Shown here: positions 6,142 to 16,686 of the stretch, in pieces
Position numbering within the stretch: the first letter of the stretch is position 1
Layout: every line of letters begins with the position of its first letter
Assembly: GCF_025933915.1 (NCBI RefSeq)
Contig: NZ_JAICZA010000040.1
Coordinates: forward strand, 1-33,101
Direction of reading: 5' to 3'
Source of the DNA: Mycobacterium sp.
GTDB lineage: Bacteria > Actinomycetota > Actinomycetes > Mycobacteriales > Mycobacteriaceae
DNA: 33,101 nt
Notes under the pieces: model-generated
The model's input: only the letters and a program-made list of their open reading frames with translations
The model's database searches: none
Told to the model about the DNA's origin: nothing
Position numbers and translations under genes: made by a program

Positions 6142-7236
6142 TCAGAATCGCGGGTGTTGACCGACGAGTTCGGCCCGCGGGCGCGCCTTTCCACCTTTGC
6201 CGACGGTGCCCAGCACCCAGCAGTCCAAGTGCCGTGCGGTCAGGATAGCCAGGGCGCGGTCGGTGTCTTCGGGCGCCACGATGGTGATCATGCCGACGCC
6301 CATGTTGAACGTCTTCTCCATCTCTTCGCGGGTCACCCGGCCGCGCTGGGCGATCATGGCGAACACCGGCGCGGGCGTCCAGGTGCCGCGGTCCATTTCC
6401 GCGACCAGCCCGTGCGGGATGACGCGTGCCAGGTTGCCGGCCAGGCCCCCACCGGTGACGTGGCAAAAGGTGCGGACGTGGGTCTCGGCGGCCAGCGCCA
6501 GGCAGTCCTTGGCGTAGATGCGGGTGGGTTCGAGCAGCTCTTCCCCGAGGGTGCGGCCGAACTCCTCGACGTAGCCTTCGAGGTTCATCCGGTCGATCTC
6601 GAGTAGCACGGTGCGGGCCAACGAATATCCGTTGGAGTGCAGACCGGACGAGCCCATCGCGATGATGACGTCACCGGGTTTGACCCGATCGGGTCCCAGC
6701 ACGTCGTCGGCCTCGACGACGCCGATACCGGTGGCCGAAATATCGTAGTGGTCCGGTTCCATCAGGCCCGGGTGTTCGGCCGTCTCACCGCCGAGCAGCG
6801 CGCAGCCGGCCCGCACGCATCCTTCGGCGATGCCACTGACGATGGCGCTCAAGCGTTCCGGCACCGTCCGGCCGACGGCGATGTAGTCCTGCAGGAACAG
6901 CGGCTCGGCGCCACACACCACAAGGTCGTCGACCACCATCGCCACCAGATCCAGCCCGACGGTGTCGTGCTTGTCCATCGCCTGGGCGACCGCCAGCTTG
7001 GTGCCGACGCCATCGGTGGAGGCCGCGAGTAGCGGCTCGCGGTAGTCGCCGCGTAACGCGAACAGGCCGGCGAATCCGCCCAGGCCGCCCCGCACCTCGG
7101 GTCGCGTGGCTTTTGTCGCCAGCGGCTTGAACAATTCGACAGCGCGGTCGCCGGCTTCAATGTCCACCCCGGCCGACGCGTAGGTGATGCCCTGACTGCC
7201 TGAGTGGCGTGCGGGGCTCTTTCCGGGATCCGTCAT
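6142..7236 (-). CDS. purM: Phosphoribosylformylglycinamidine cyclo-ligase (AIR synthetase) PurM
   Basis: This 364-residue protein makes aminoimidazole ribotide from FGAM and ATP, step 5 of purine synthesis. It shows the PurM hallmarks: ITYASAGVDIEAG near the N-terminus, GGFAGLF, LLAASTDGVGTKL, a GLDLVAMVVDDLVVCGAEPL stretch, GGETAEHPG, HSNGYSLAR, HVTGGGLAGN and FNMGVGM. ATG 7234-7236 is preceded on the minus strand by TAGCCT eight bases upstream, so a leaderless or near-leaderless mRNA is likely. It is 66 bases downstream of purF on the same strand and probably also receives read-through from it. It ends convergent with the DUF3073 gene. Confidence 0.97.
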   Translation of the reverse strand: MTDPGKSPARHSGSQGITYASAGVDIEAGDRAVELFKPLATKATRPEVRGGLGGFAGLFALRGDYREPLLAASTDGVGTKLAVAQAMDKHDTVGLDLVAMVVDDLVVCGAEPLFLQDYIAVGRTVPERLSAIVSGIAEGCVRAGCALLGGETAEHPGLMEPDHYDISATGIGVVEADDVLGPDRVKPGDVIIAMGSSGLHSNGYSLARTVLLEIDRMNLEGYVEEFGRTLGEELLEPTRIYAKDCLALAAETHVRTFCHVTGGGLAGNLARVIPHGLVAEMDRGTWTPAPVFAMIAQRGRVTREEMEKTFNMGVGMITIVAPEDTDRALAILTARHLDCWVLGTVGKGGKARPRAELVGQHPRF

Positions 7237-7302
7237 CGCGATAAAGGCTACCGGGCGGCGCTGACCGCCGGTATCAAACGCCGGCGAAGGAGCACAACCG
7301 AG

Positions 7303-8829
7303 TCAGTGCACGACCGGTATTTCGTCGGCCGCGAGATCGTCGAGTCCGGCGCCGCGGGCCGCATTGGCGAGCATGTGCTCGACGACGTTCTTGCCCAGCG
7401 CGGTTTCCTCGGGCAGCTCGATCGGATACTGGCCGTCGAAGCAGGCGGTGCACAGCCGCGAGGCCGGCTGCTCGGAGGCCGCGACCAGGCCGCGCAGCGA
7501 GATGTAGCCCAGCGAGTCAGCACCGATGGCGTGGCGTACCGCCTCGAGCATCTCCTTTTTGTCTTCGACCGCATTGGCGATCAATTCGGCCGGCGACGGG
7601 AAGTCGATGCCGTAGAAGCAGGGCCATTTGACCGGGGGCGACGCGATACGCACGTGCACTTCGACAGCACCGGCCTCGCGCAGCATCCGCAACAGGGCGC
7701 GCTGGGTGTTGCCGCGCACGATCGAGTCGTCGACGACGATGAGCCGCTTGCCGCGGATCACCTCGCGAAGCGGGTTGAGCTTCAACCGGATACCGAGCTG
7801 ACGGATGGTCTGCGACGGCTGGATGAAGGTGCGCCCAACGTAGGCGTTCTTCATTAGCCCCTGCCCGTAGGGGATGCCTGACTCCTGCGCGTATCCGACG
7901 GCGGCGGGGGTGCCCGACTCGGGCACGCCGATCACCAGGTCGGCTTCCACCGGACGTTCACGGGCCAACCGGCGACCGATCTCCACCCTGGTCGCATGCA
8001 CGGACCGACCGGCGATCGTGCTGTCCGGCCGCGCCAGGTACACGTACTCGAAGACGCAGCCCTTGGGGGTGGGGTTGGCGAAACGCGTGGAGCGCACCCC
8101 GTCGGCGTCGATCGCCAGCAATTCGCCCGGCTCGATGTCGCGAACGAACGAGGCACCGACGATGTCGAGGGCGGCTGTTTCGGAGGCCACCACCCACCCG
8201 CGGTCCAGCCGTCCGAGCGAAAGTGGCCGCACCCCATGCGGATCGCGGCACGCGTAGAGCGTGTTCTCGTCCATGAACGTCAGGCAGAAGGCCCCGCGCA
8301 CGGTCGGCAGCAGTTCCAGTGCCGCCTGCTCCAGCGTGGAGTCGGCGGCGCCGTGGGCCAGCAGCGCGCCCAGAATGTCAGAGTCCGTGGTCGCCGGGGC
8401 CGGGGCGCGCTTGGCGATCAGCCCCTCGTCGCGGGCGCGGGAGGCCAGCTCGGCGGTATTGACCAGATTCCCGTTGTGCCCCAAGGCAACCCCGGTGCCG
8501 GCCGCGGTGTTGCGGAACACCGGCTGCGCATTCTCCCAGGTCGTGTCACCTGTGGTTGAGTAACGGCAGTGCCCGATGGCGACGTGGCCCGGCATCGCCC
8601 CCAGCGTCTGCTCGTCGAACACCTGGCTGACCAGACCCAAGTCCTTGAAGACCAGCACCTGGGATCCGTCGGCGACGGCGATACCGGCGGCTTCCTGGCC
8701 GCGATGCTGCAGCGCGTACAAGCCGTAATAGGTGAGTTTGGCGACGTCCTCGCCCGGGGCCCAGACCCCGAATACGCCGCATTCCTCACGGGGCGCGTTG
8801 AAGTCCTCTTCGGGTTCTTGGACGGTCAC
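7303..8829 (-). CDS. purF: Amidophosphoribosyltransferase PurF
   Basis: This 508-residue protein catalyses the committed step of purine synthesis, glutamine plus PRPP to phosphoribosylamine. The class II glutamine amidotransferase domain has its nucleophile C17 exposed after removal of a short propeptide (EE before CGVFGV). The PRPP-binding loop LIVVDDSIVRGNT is at residues 363-375. Cysteines C258, C404, C460 and C463 match the ligands of the [4Fe-4S] type of PurF. The start is GTG 8827-8829. On the minus strand a TAGACT -10 (8870-8875) implies a leader of about 35 bases, and GGGGAG lies upstream of the start. The promoter is bracketed by an 11-bp inverted repeat (see 8830-8902). Confidence 0.97.
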   Translation of the reverse strand: MTVQEPEEDFNAPREECGVFGVWAPGEDVAKLTYYGLYALQHRGQEAAGIAVADGSQVLVFKDLGLVSQVFDEQTLGAMPGHVAIGHCRYSTTGDTTWENAQPVFRNTAAGTGVALGHNGNLVNTAELASRARDEGLIAKRAPAPATTDSDILGALLAHGAADSTLEQAALELLPTVRGAFCLTFMDENTLYACRDPHGVRPLSLGRLDRGWVVASETAALDIVGASFVRDIEPGELLAIDADGVRSTRFANPTPKGCVFEYVYLARPDSTIAGRSVHATRVEIGRRLARERPVEADLVIGVPESGTPAAVGYAQESGIPYGQGLMKNAYVGRTFIQPSQTIRQLGIRLKLNPLREVIRGKRLIVVDDSIVRGNTQRALLRMLREAGAVEVHVRIASPPVKWPCFYGIDFPSPAELIANAVEDKKEMLEAVRHAIGADSLGYISLRGLVAASEQPASRLCTACFDGQYPIELPEETALGKNVVEHMLANAARGAGLDDLAADEIPVVH

Positions 8830-8902
8830 GATTCGGCGGCTCCCCGGGGAACGGTTGGTGACGCTAGGGAGTCTACGGGCACGAGGGCCGCGCCGCCGAA
8901 TC
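8830..8902 (-). promoter_or_regulatory. purF: purF promoter bracketed by an 11-bp inverted repeat
   Basis: On the plus strand GATTCGGCGGC (8830-8840) abuts the purF start codon, and its exact inverse GCCGCCGAATC lies at 8892-8902. Between them is the minus-strand -10 TAGACT (8870-8875). The arms are 51 bases apart. Two operator half-sites, DNA looping or chance are all possible. Confidence 0.4.
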
Positions 8903-8966
8903 CGCCAGGCGTGTTGAGCGACGAAATACCCGCCCGAAACCCTGAACCTGCAGTTCAGAGTTGTGT

Positions 8967-9356
8967 TCAGCCCACATCGAACAGGGGTAGGCAGTGGTCA
9001 ATCTCACCGGCTCGGGAGCCGGAAAGTCGCAGCGCACCGGTGCCCTTCGCGTCGGCGAACGACAACTTCCCGGTGGCCAGCAACAGCCAGGTCCGCGGAT
9101 CGGTCTCCACCACATTGGGTGGCGTGCCGCGGGTGTGCGTGGGCCCGGCGACGCACTGCACGGCGACGAAGGGCGGAATCCGCAGCTCCACGCTTCGTCC
9201 CGGCGCCACCGCGGCCAGGGTGCGGGCGGTGAGCCGCACTGCCGTCGCCAATTCGCCGCGGCCCGGCGCCGGCGCGGATTCGTCCCCCAACCATTCCGCG
9301 ACGGCCAACACGGCTTCCCGGGTCTTGGCCGGATCGGCCCTTTCGCGCGGCGCCAT
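8967..9356 (-). CDS. Sterol carrier protein-like protein (Rv0807 family)
   Basis: This 129-residue protein matches the size of Rv0807. It starts MAPRERADPAKTREAV and contains ELRIPPFVAVQCVAGPTHTRGTPP, then VVETDPRTWLLLATGKLSFADA and a C-terminal SGSRAGEIDHCLPLF. The E/T-DP-xTWLxLATG segment resembles the bacterial SCP2-like fold, in which the family binds lipids or polyketide-like ligands. No ligand is known here. It lies between purF and a CPBP protease on the same strand, 137 bases upstream of purF. The CTGAAC/GTTCAG repeat at 8942-8958 beyond its stop is a weak hairpin. Confidence 0.75.
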   Translation of the reverse strand: MAPRERADPAKTREAVLAVAEWLGDESAPAPGRGELATAVRLTARTLAAVAPGRSVELRIPPFVAVQCVAGPTHTRGTPPNVVETDPRTWLLLATGKLSFADAKGTGALRLSGSRAGEIDHCLPLFDVG

Positions 9357-9399
9357 ACCCTAGGGTCTCAAAACCACGGACCCGCGTTGCTTAACGGCC

Positions 9400-10029
9400 T
9401 CAGGGGTTCGGCGACCTCGCAGCCAACAAGGCGATGGCGCCGGCCTCGTTGATGGCCAGGTGCGCCAGCATGGGCGCGGCGAGGCTGCCGGAGCGGTCGG
9501 CCAGCCAACCAAACAGCCAGCCGCCGATTCCGGTGACCAGCACGGTGGCCGCCACGGGCTCACCGGTCGCACGCGCATCGGGGATGTGCGAGAGGCCGAA
9601 AGCGGTGGCTTGCAACAACCTTCCACCGTGTCTACCGAACGCCGCGGAACCGACGATGGCCAGCGCCGCGCGAAAGGCGGACTCCTCGGACCAGACGGTG
9701 CCCAGGGGTATGCGCACCAGCAGCCAGTCCGGCACGGTCGCGGGCGGTTCCCGGACGGCCATCGATTGGCGCACCGGCGCCAGCAGGGTTGTCGCGGCGA
9801 CGGCGCTCGCCGCCGAGAACGCGGCCGCTGACCCCAGCCGCAGCCCGGCCCACAGCCGGGGCGGACCCAGGCCCAGCGGCGCCCGCGTCATCAACACCAG
9901 CGCACCGCCCACCGCGGCCTGCAACACCACTCGCCACGAGGCCGGCAGCCGCGGGCCGACGAAGCTCCAGCCCACCAGGGCGGCGGCCAACGAAAGCGCG
10001 CCAGCCCGACGGAACCGCCTGTCAGACAT
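9400..10029 (-). CDS. CPBP-family intramembrane metalloprotease (Rv0804 family)
   Basis: This 209-residue membrane protein has about six hydrophobic segments. It shows the three CPBP (ABI/CaaX-like) catalytic motifs in order: EESAFRAAL (EExxxR), FGLSHIP and HLAINE. In this family the glutamates and histidines hold zinc within the membrane. Bacterial members act as prenyl-protein-like endoproteases or have other membrane proteolytic roles, and the substrate here is unknown. It starts at ATG 10027-10029, only 18 bases after purL, so it is likely co-transcribed with purL. In M. tuberculosis two further genes (Rv0805 and cpsY, from memory) separate this gene from the SCP-like gene. Here the gap is only 43 bases. 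Confidence 0.8.
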   Translation of the reverse strand: MSDRRFRRAGALSLAAALVGWSFVGPRLPASWRVVLQAAVGGALVLMTRAPLGLGPPRLWAGLRLGSAAAFSAASAVAATTLLAPVRQSMAVREPPATVPDWLLVRIPLGTVWSEESAFRAALAIVGSAAFGRHGGRLLQATAFGLSHIPDARATGEPVAATVLVTGIGGWLFGWLADRSGSLAAPMLAHLAINEAGAIALLAARSPNP

Positions 10030-10047
10030 CAGTATTCGTCGCCGGCT

Positions 10048-12402
<2,355 letters not shown>

Positions 12403-13476
12403 TCAGTCGGCGATCTCGGCCAGCGCCGCCGCGGTATCCAGGTCGGCGTAGGCGAACGAATACCGTTGGGCCAGCGCCAGAGCGATGTCGGGACGCTGCC
12501 ATAGCTCCCCGGCGCTGGCCGTGCACAACCACAGGGTCAGACCGTGCGCCACCGAGGCCCGATACCGCAACCAGACCTCGTCGGCGGTCGGCATCTCCGC
12601 TTTCGGCAGGCCGAGCGCGCCGCGGTACTCCTCGACCAGATCGCGCTCGCTGCGTCGCCGATCCTCGACGGTCAGGGCGCCCTGCAGGAAGTAGCCCAGA
12701 TCGAGTGACCAGTTGCCGCGCCGGGCCACCTGCCAGTCGAGGAACCCCACCTCGTCGCTGGGCAGCAGGTAGGTGTTGCCGATGTGCGGATCACCGTGCA
12801 GCAAGGTCTGCGGTGATGCGGTCAGCGTCCTGATGTAGGGCTTCCAGATCGATTCGATCAGCTTGTCGATGGTCAGCGAGGTCACCTGCTCGGGCGCGCC
12901 CGCGCCGAGGCGCTCGAGCGCGGCCGGAAGCGGCGCCATCTCCATGCCGTCCCAGGGCAGAAACGGCTCGAGCCAGCCCAACGCGGGCTCGGCCAGCACC
13001 CGTTCTCCCCAATACCGTCCGTGCATCCGGGCCAGGCCGCGCACGCCGGTGGCGACCTGCTCGACGGTCATCGGCCTGGTGGCATCGCGCGGGTCGGCGC
13101 CGCGCGCGGTGAGGTCTTCCATGACCAGCACGAAGTCGTAGGCAGCCTCGTCGATCAATGCGGCGTAGACGTGGGGATGCTCGAGGGGTAGCGGAACCCC
13201 GCAGGTGAACAGCCGCGGTTCGTGGAACATGCCGCTGGTCATGCGGATCAGCTCTTTGTGGTCGGGGTCGGCGGCCTTGACGAACACCGACGCCGGTCCG
13301 CTGCCGTCGCGGTACGTCACTCCCAGGCGGGCGCGCCGATTGGTGCCGTCGTCGCGAACCTCGACGGTGACGGTGTCCACCTCGACGCCGGGGTGGTCGG
13401 CGGCCAGCGCCGCCGACATCCACCGGGGCGTGATGTCATCCCAGGTCGTGGGGACCGACAACAAAGGGGCTTTCAT
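12403..13476 (-). CDS. APH/ecdysteroid-kinase-like phosphotransferase
   Basis: This 357-residue protein has the aminoglycoside phosphotransferase fold. A candidate ATP lysine is K67 (VFVKA), with E86 in FHEPRLF. The catalytic loop LLHGDPHIGN has D229 and N234, and the metal-binding FLDWQ has D247. Many mycobacterial relatives phosphorylate unknown small molecules rather than drugs, so drug resistance should not be assumed. I chose ATG 13474-13476 (MKAPLLSVPT) because GGAG lies about eight bases upstream and homologs begin near this point; the longer in-frame start at 13614 would run through the operator region. It is divergent from a TetR gene, with a 22-bp palindrome in between, so the TetR protein probably regulates it. 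Confidence 0.82.
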   Translation of the reverse strand: MKAPLLSVPTTWDDITPRWMSAALAADHPGVEVDTVTVEVRDDGTNRRARLGVTYRDGSGPASVFVKAADPDHKELIRMTSGMFHEPRLFTCGVPLPLEHPHVYAALIDEAAYDFVLVMEDLTARGADPRDATRPMTVEQVATGVRGLARMHGRYWGERVLAEPALGWLEPFLPWDGMEMAPLPAALERLGAGAPEQVTSLTIDKLIESIWKPYIRTLTASPQTLLHGDPHIGNTYLLPSDEVGFLDWQVARRGNWSLDLGYFLQGALTVEDRRRSERDLVEEYRGALGLPKAEMPTADEVWLRYRASVAHGLTLWLCTASAGELWQRPDIALALAQRYSFAYADLDTAAALAEIAD

Positions 13477-13508
13477 GGGGCGACTCCATTCGTCGGGCAC
13501 GGCGGCAG

Positions 13509-13530
13509 GGAAACGACACGTATCGTTTCC
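13509..13530. promoter_or_regulatory. 22-bp palindromic operator between kinase and TetR genes
   Basis: The arms GGAAACGA and TCGTTTCC are perfect inverses around a six-base centre (CACGTA) that is itself nearly symmetric. Overall 10 of the 11 base-pair positions match. It lies directly upstream of the plus-strand -10 box TACAAT (13531-13536), covering the position of a -35 region, and 33 bases from the kinase start. This size and placement are typical of TetR-family operators. Confidence 0.75.
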
Positions 13531-13536
13531 TACAAT
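13531..13536 (+). promoter_or_regulatory. -10 box adjoining the palindrome
   Basis: TACAAT is followed by seven bases and a GTG at 13544. It abuts the palindromic operator, so a bound repressor would block it. Confidence 0.6.
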
Positions 13537-13543
13537 TGTCCCC

Positions 13544-13618
13544 GTGAAGGTAACCCGAGCGCACGCCCGCACGCCAGTACCGGTTCGGATCCCCCGCGCA
13601 CCCGGCGCGGGCACCTAG
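13544..13618 (+). CDS. Possible leaderless 24-codon upstream ORF before tetR
   Basis: GTG 13544 sits seven bases after TACAAT and opens a 24-codon frame rich in R and P (MKVTRAHARTPVPVR, then IPRAPGAGT). It stops at TAG 13616-13618. That stop forms the first three bases of a second -10 candidate, TAGGCT. The peptide resembles nothing I know. It may be a leader ORF or only a chance frame in a 5' leader. Confidence 0.35.
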   Translation: MKVTRAHARTPVPVRIPRAPGAGT

Positions 13619-13621
13619 GCT
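13616..13621 (+). promoter_or_regulatory. -10 box of leaderless tetR
   Basis: TAGGCT is followed by seven bases and then the GTG start of the TetR gene at 13629. It is a second candidate start site, about 85 bases downstream of the one that abuts the operator. Confidence 0.55.
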
Positions 13622-13628
13622 CGGCTCA

Positions 13629-14243
13629 GTGTCAGACGAGCGGGCCGGCCGACCCCGTGACAGCCGGCTGCATCACGCGATCCTCGATGCCACCCGCGGG
13701 CTTCTGACCACCGGCGGCTACGCCGAGTTGTCGATGGAGAGCGTCGCGGCGCGCGCGGGCGTGGGAAAGAAAACCCTCTACCGGCGCTGGCCATCGAAAG
13801 CGCCGCTGGTGGCCGAAGCCGTCCTGGATGCCTACGGCGGATCCGGATCGTTTCCCGTCGCCGAGACCGGCGATCTCCGCGCCGACCTCCAGGCATGGCT
13901 GCGGGAGCATGCCGACTTCCTGGCCAAGCCGCCGAACGCCGCGTTGGTGCGCGCGCTCATCGCCGCCGCGGCGGCCCTCCCGGCCGACGGCGACGATCTC
14001 TACCGCCAGCTCAGCGCGCCTCAGCTGGCCGGATTGATGACGCGACTTCGCCGGGGGGTCCGGGACGAGGAACTCAGCGCCGATGCCGACCTCGACGCGA
14101 TCGCTCAGGCGCTGATCGGCACCATGCTGTTTCGCGCGTTAACCCACCGGGGCGCAGGTGATTTCGTCGCGCAAGGATCCCGGCAATTCGACGGGCTGCT
14201 CGACGCGATCCTTCACGGCGTGGCCAAGACGAAGACCGAGTGA
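13629..14243 (+). CDS. TetR/AcrR-family transcriptional regulator
   Basis: This 204-residue protein has an N-terminal TetR DNA-binding domain (residues about 12-60). The helix-turn-helix reads LSMESVAARAGVGKKTLYRRW. The C-terminal ligand domain is all-helical and of the type often paired with small hydrophobic effectors. The GTG start fits a leaderless transcript from TAGGCT seven bases upstream. It is transcribed divergently from the APH-like kinase, with one strong palindrome between them, so it most likely represses itself and the kinase gene. Neither gene is in the place I remember in M. tuberculosis. Its stop is four bases from the convergent pepC stop. Confidence 0.9.
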   Translation: MSDERAGRPRDSRLHHAILDATRGLLTTGGYAELSMESVAARAGVGKKTLYRRWPSKAPLVAEAVLDAYGGSGSFPVAETGDLRADLQAWLREHADFLAKPPNAALVRALIAAAAALPADGDDLYRQLSAPQLAGLMTRLRRGVRDEELSADADLDAIAQALIGTMLFRALTHRGAGDFVAQGSRQFDGLLDAILHGVAKTKTE

Positions 14244-14246
14244 GCG

Positions 14247-15569
14247 TCAGGCCGGCGAGAAGAACGCGTGCATCGCGGCCGAGTAGGCGCCGACATCGTG
14301 CGCGCCCATCAGCTCGCGCGCGGAGTGCATCGCAAGTTGCGCGGCGCCGACGTCCACGGTGGGGATGCCCGTGCGCGCGGAGGTCAACGGACCGATCGTC
14401 GATCCGCACGGCAGGTCGGCCCGGTGCTCGTAACGCTGCAACGCCACCCCGGCCTGCTGGCAGGCCAGCGCGAAGGCCGCGGCGGTGCGGCCGTCGGTGG
14501 CATAGCGCAGATTCGGGTGCACCTTGAGCACCGGTCCCGCGTTGACCGCGATCGGATGGCTGGGCTCGTGCCGCTCCGGGTAATTGGGATGGGTGGCGTG
14601 CGCCATGTCCGCCGACGCCAGCAACGACGCCGGCAGCCGGCGCAGGTAGTCCTCCCGGTTGCCGCCCGCGGCCAGCACAATTCGCTCCAGGACGGTGCCC
14701 AACAGGTTGGATTGCGCGCCGTGGTCCGAGGACGAACCGACCTCCTCGTGATCGAAGAGCACCAGCACCGGCAGGTACCTCGGGGCCTGTTCTGAGGCCG
14801 GTTTCGAGGCCAACAGTGCCTCCAGTCCCGCGTAACAACTGGCCTGGTTGTCGAGCCGGGGCGCGCTGAGGAGGTCGGCAGTTCCGTTGTCCAAGGGGCC
14901 GATCACCGTCGAGGGAGTCAGGTCATGGGTCATCAGGTCGGCGGCGAGCACGTCGCCCGGCGCCACCCCGGCGCGCTCGGCGACGTAATCGACGAGGGAC
15001 CGCGCCGACTCGCCCACACCCCACACCGCGTTGACGTGTCGCTGCGGGTCCAGTGTCAGCGACTTGCGGTCCTCGGCCAGATGGATGGCCAGCTGCGGCA
15101 CCCGAAGGATCGGCTCGTCAATCCGGACCAGTCGGTGTCCGATCCCGGTGCCTTCATCGTCCGCCCGCACCGACAGGCGCCCGCTGATTCCCAGATCGCG
15201 GTCCAGCCACGAGTTGAGCCACGCGCCCCCATAGGGCTCCAGCGCCACCACCCGCCAGCCGGCCACCACCCGGTCGGGATGCTGCTTGACCCTGAGGTTG
15301 GGGCTGTCGGTGTGTGCGCCGACGATCCGGAACGGGCCGTCGGGCGCTTGCGAATTCCAAGCGACCAGCGAGCCCGCCCGCACCGTGAAGTAGCGCCCGG
15401 GCTCGGACGGCCAGTGTTTGACCTCGCTCAGCTCGGTGTATCCGGCAGCGGTCAGCCGAGCGGCCACGGTGGCGCAGACGTGAAATGGCGACGGAGAGGC
15501 GTCGATGAACTCGCAGAGTCCTTGCGCACTCGCTGAGGACTTCGTCTGGTTTCGAGGCCCGCCGGACAT
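14247..15569 (-). CDS. pepC: M18-family aspartyl aminopeptidase PepC
   Basis: This cytoplasmic zinc aminopeptidase of 440 residues is close to the 433 of M. tuberculosis Rv0800. It shows [14 protein letters not shown] near the start, the metal motif [28 protein letters not shown] with the catalytic and metal-binding glutamates, and [12 protein letters not shown]18 enzymes remove N-terminal acidic or other residues from peptides and form large dodecamers. I chose ATG 15567-15569 (MSGGPRN); in-frame ATGs four and three codons upstream (15581 and 15578) cannot be excluded, and no clear Shine-Dalgarno sequence decides it. It is divergent from dyp and separated from it by 109 bases. Confidence 0.93.
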   Translation of the reverse strand: MSGGPRNQTKSSASAQGLCEFIDASPSPFHVCATVAARLTAAGYTELSEVKHWPSEPGRYFTVRAGSLVAWNSQAPDGPFRIVGAHTDSPNLRVKQHPDRVVAGWRVVALEPYGGAWLNSWLDRDLGISGRLSVRADDEGTGIGHRLVRIDEPILRVPQLAIHLAEDRKSLTLDPQRHVNAVWGVGESARSLVDYVAERAGVAPGDVLAADLMTHDLTPSTVIGPLDNGTADLLSAPRLDNQASCYAGLEALLASKPASEQAPRYLPVLVLFDHEEVGSSSDHGAQSNLLGTVLERIVLAAGGNREDYLRRLPASLLASADMAHATHPNYPERHEPSHPIAVNAGPVLKVHPNLRYATDGRTAAAFALACQQAGVALQRYEHRADLPCGSTIGPLTSARTGIPTVDVGAAQLAMHSARELMGAHDVGAYSAAMHAFFSPA

Positions 15570-15665
15570 GGTGAACATCATGGCTGTCCGCGGCCGCGGC
15601 CTTCACGCTAGGGTCGATTGCGCGCTCCTCGCTCGCGCCGCTTCCGGCGCTCGCCGTCGCCGCGC

Positions 15666-15671
15666 TAGGGT
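15666..15671 (+). promoter_or_regulatory. -10 box of leaderless dyp-enc operon
   Basis: TAGGGT is followed by seven bases and then GTG 15679, the start that yields the known DyP N-terminus. A second similar TAGGGT lies at 15609-15614, in the shared pepC/dyp intergenic region. Confidence 0.6.
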
Positions 15672-15678
15672 CCTCAGA

Positions 15679-16686
15679 GTGCCCCCCGTCCAGCCGCAAC
15701 CCATCCTCGCGCCGCTCACGCCCGCGGCGATCTTCCTGGTGCTGACGGTCGACGATGGTGGAGAGGCGACGGTGCACGACGCGCTGCAGGACGTTTCCGG
15801 GCTGGTGCGCGCGATCGGTTTCCGCGAGCCGCAGAAACGGTTGTCGGCGATCGCCTCGATCGGCTCGGATGCCTGGGACCGCTTGTTTTCGGGGCCGCGC
15901 CCCGGCGAACTGCACCGGTTCGTCGAACTGAGCGGCCCGCGGCACCACGCGCCCGCCACACCCGGGGACCTGTTGTTCCACGTCCGGGCCGAGAGTTTGG
16001 ACGTCTGTTTCGAATTGGCCGACCGGATCCTGAAATCGATGGACGGCGCGGTCACCGTGGTCGACGAGGTACACGGGTTCCGGTACTTCGACAACCGCGA
16101 CTTGCTCGGCTTCGTCGACGGCACCGAGAACCCGGACGGCCCACTGGCCGTCAGTGCCACCGCGATCGGCGACGAGGATCGCGATTTCGCCGGCTCGTGC
16201 TACGTGCACGTGCAGAAGTACGTGCACGACATGCCCTCCTGGAACTCGATATCCGTCACCGAACAGGAGCGAGTGATCGGCCGCACCAAGCTGGAAGACA
16301 TCGAACTCGACGACGACATCAAGCCGGATGACTCCCACGTCGCTCTCAACGTCGTCACCGACGACGAGGGCACCGAACTGAAAATCGTGCGGCACAACAT
16401 GCCGTTCGGTGAGCTCGGCAAGAGCGAATACGGCACGTACTTCATCGGCTATTCGCGTACACCGCAAGTCACCGAACAGATGCTGCGCAACATGTTCCTC
16501 GGCGACCCGCCCGGCAACACCGACCGCATCCTCGACTTCTCCACCGCTGTCACCGGCGGACTGTTCTTCTCCCCGACCGTCGACTTTCTGGATGATCCCC
16601 CGCCGCTGCCCACGGCACCGGTGGCGGAAACGTCTGTTGCACAAGACGGCTCACTTTCGATCGGCAGCCTGAAAGGAACCACCTGA
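15679..16686 (+). CDS. dyp: Dye-decolourising peroxidase, encapsulin cargo
   Basis: This 335-residue heme peroxidase has the same length as Rv0799c as I recall it. The DyP motif GFVDGTEN places the catalytic aspartate at D147. H220 (proximal heme ligand), R238 and N240 show the same mutual spacing as D153, H226, R244 and N246 of Rhodococcus DypB. The last residues, GSLSIGSLKG at 324-333, are the targeting peptide that docks DyP cargo inside encapsulin shells. I start at GTG 15679, seven bases after TAGGGT; the open frame extends 58 codons further upstream but reads as non-protein there. The stop overlaps the encapsulin start by one base (TGATG), so the two are translationally coupled. Confidence 0.95.
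   Translation: MPPVQPQPILAPLTPAAIFLVLTVDDGGEATVHDALQDVSGLVRAIGFREPQKRLSAIASIGSDAWDRLFSGPRPGELHRFVELSGPRHHAPATPGDLLFHVRAESLDVCFELADRILKSMDGAVTVVDEVHGFRYFDNRDLLGFVDGTENPDGPLAVSATAIGDEDRDFAGSCYVHVQKYVHDMPSWNSISVTEQERVIGRTKLEDIELDDDIKPDDSHVALNVVTDDEGTELKIVRHNMPFGELGKSEYGTYFIGYSRTPQVTEQMLRNMFLGDPPGNTDRILDFSTAVTGGLFFSPTVDFLDDPPPLPTAPVAETSVAQDGSLSIGSLKGTT

Noticed and set aside
8942..8958. CTGAAC-CTGCA-GTTCAG hairpin past the SCP-like gene
   Set aside because: The six-bp stem has no T-tract and lies in GC-rich DNA; too weak to call a terminator.
12403..13476. Aminoglycoside resistance gene
   Set aside because: The APH fold is present, but mycobacterial relatives with this HGDPHIGN loop are mostly of unknown substrate, so a resistance label is not supported.
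15154..16644. 496-residue minus-strand ORF opposite dyp
   Set aside because: It is a shadow of dyp and pepC in high-GC DNA; dyp has complete catalytic residues and the targeting peptide.
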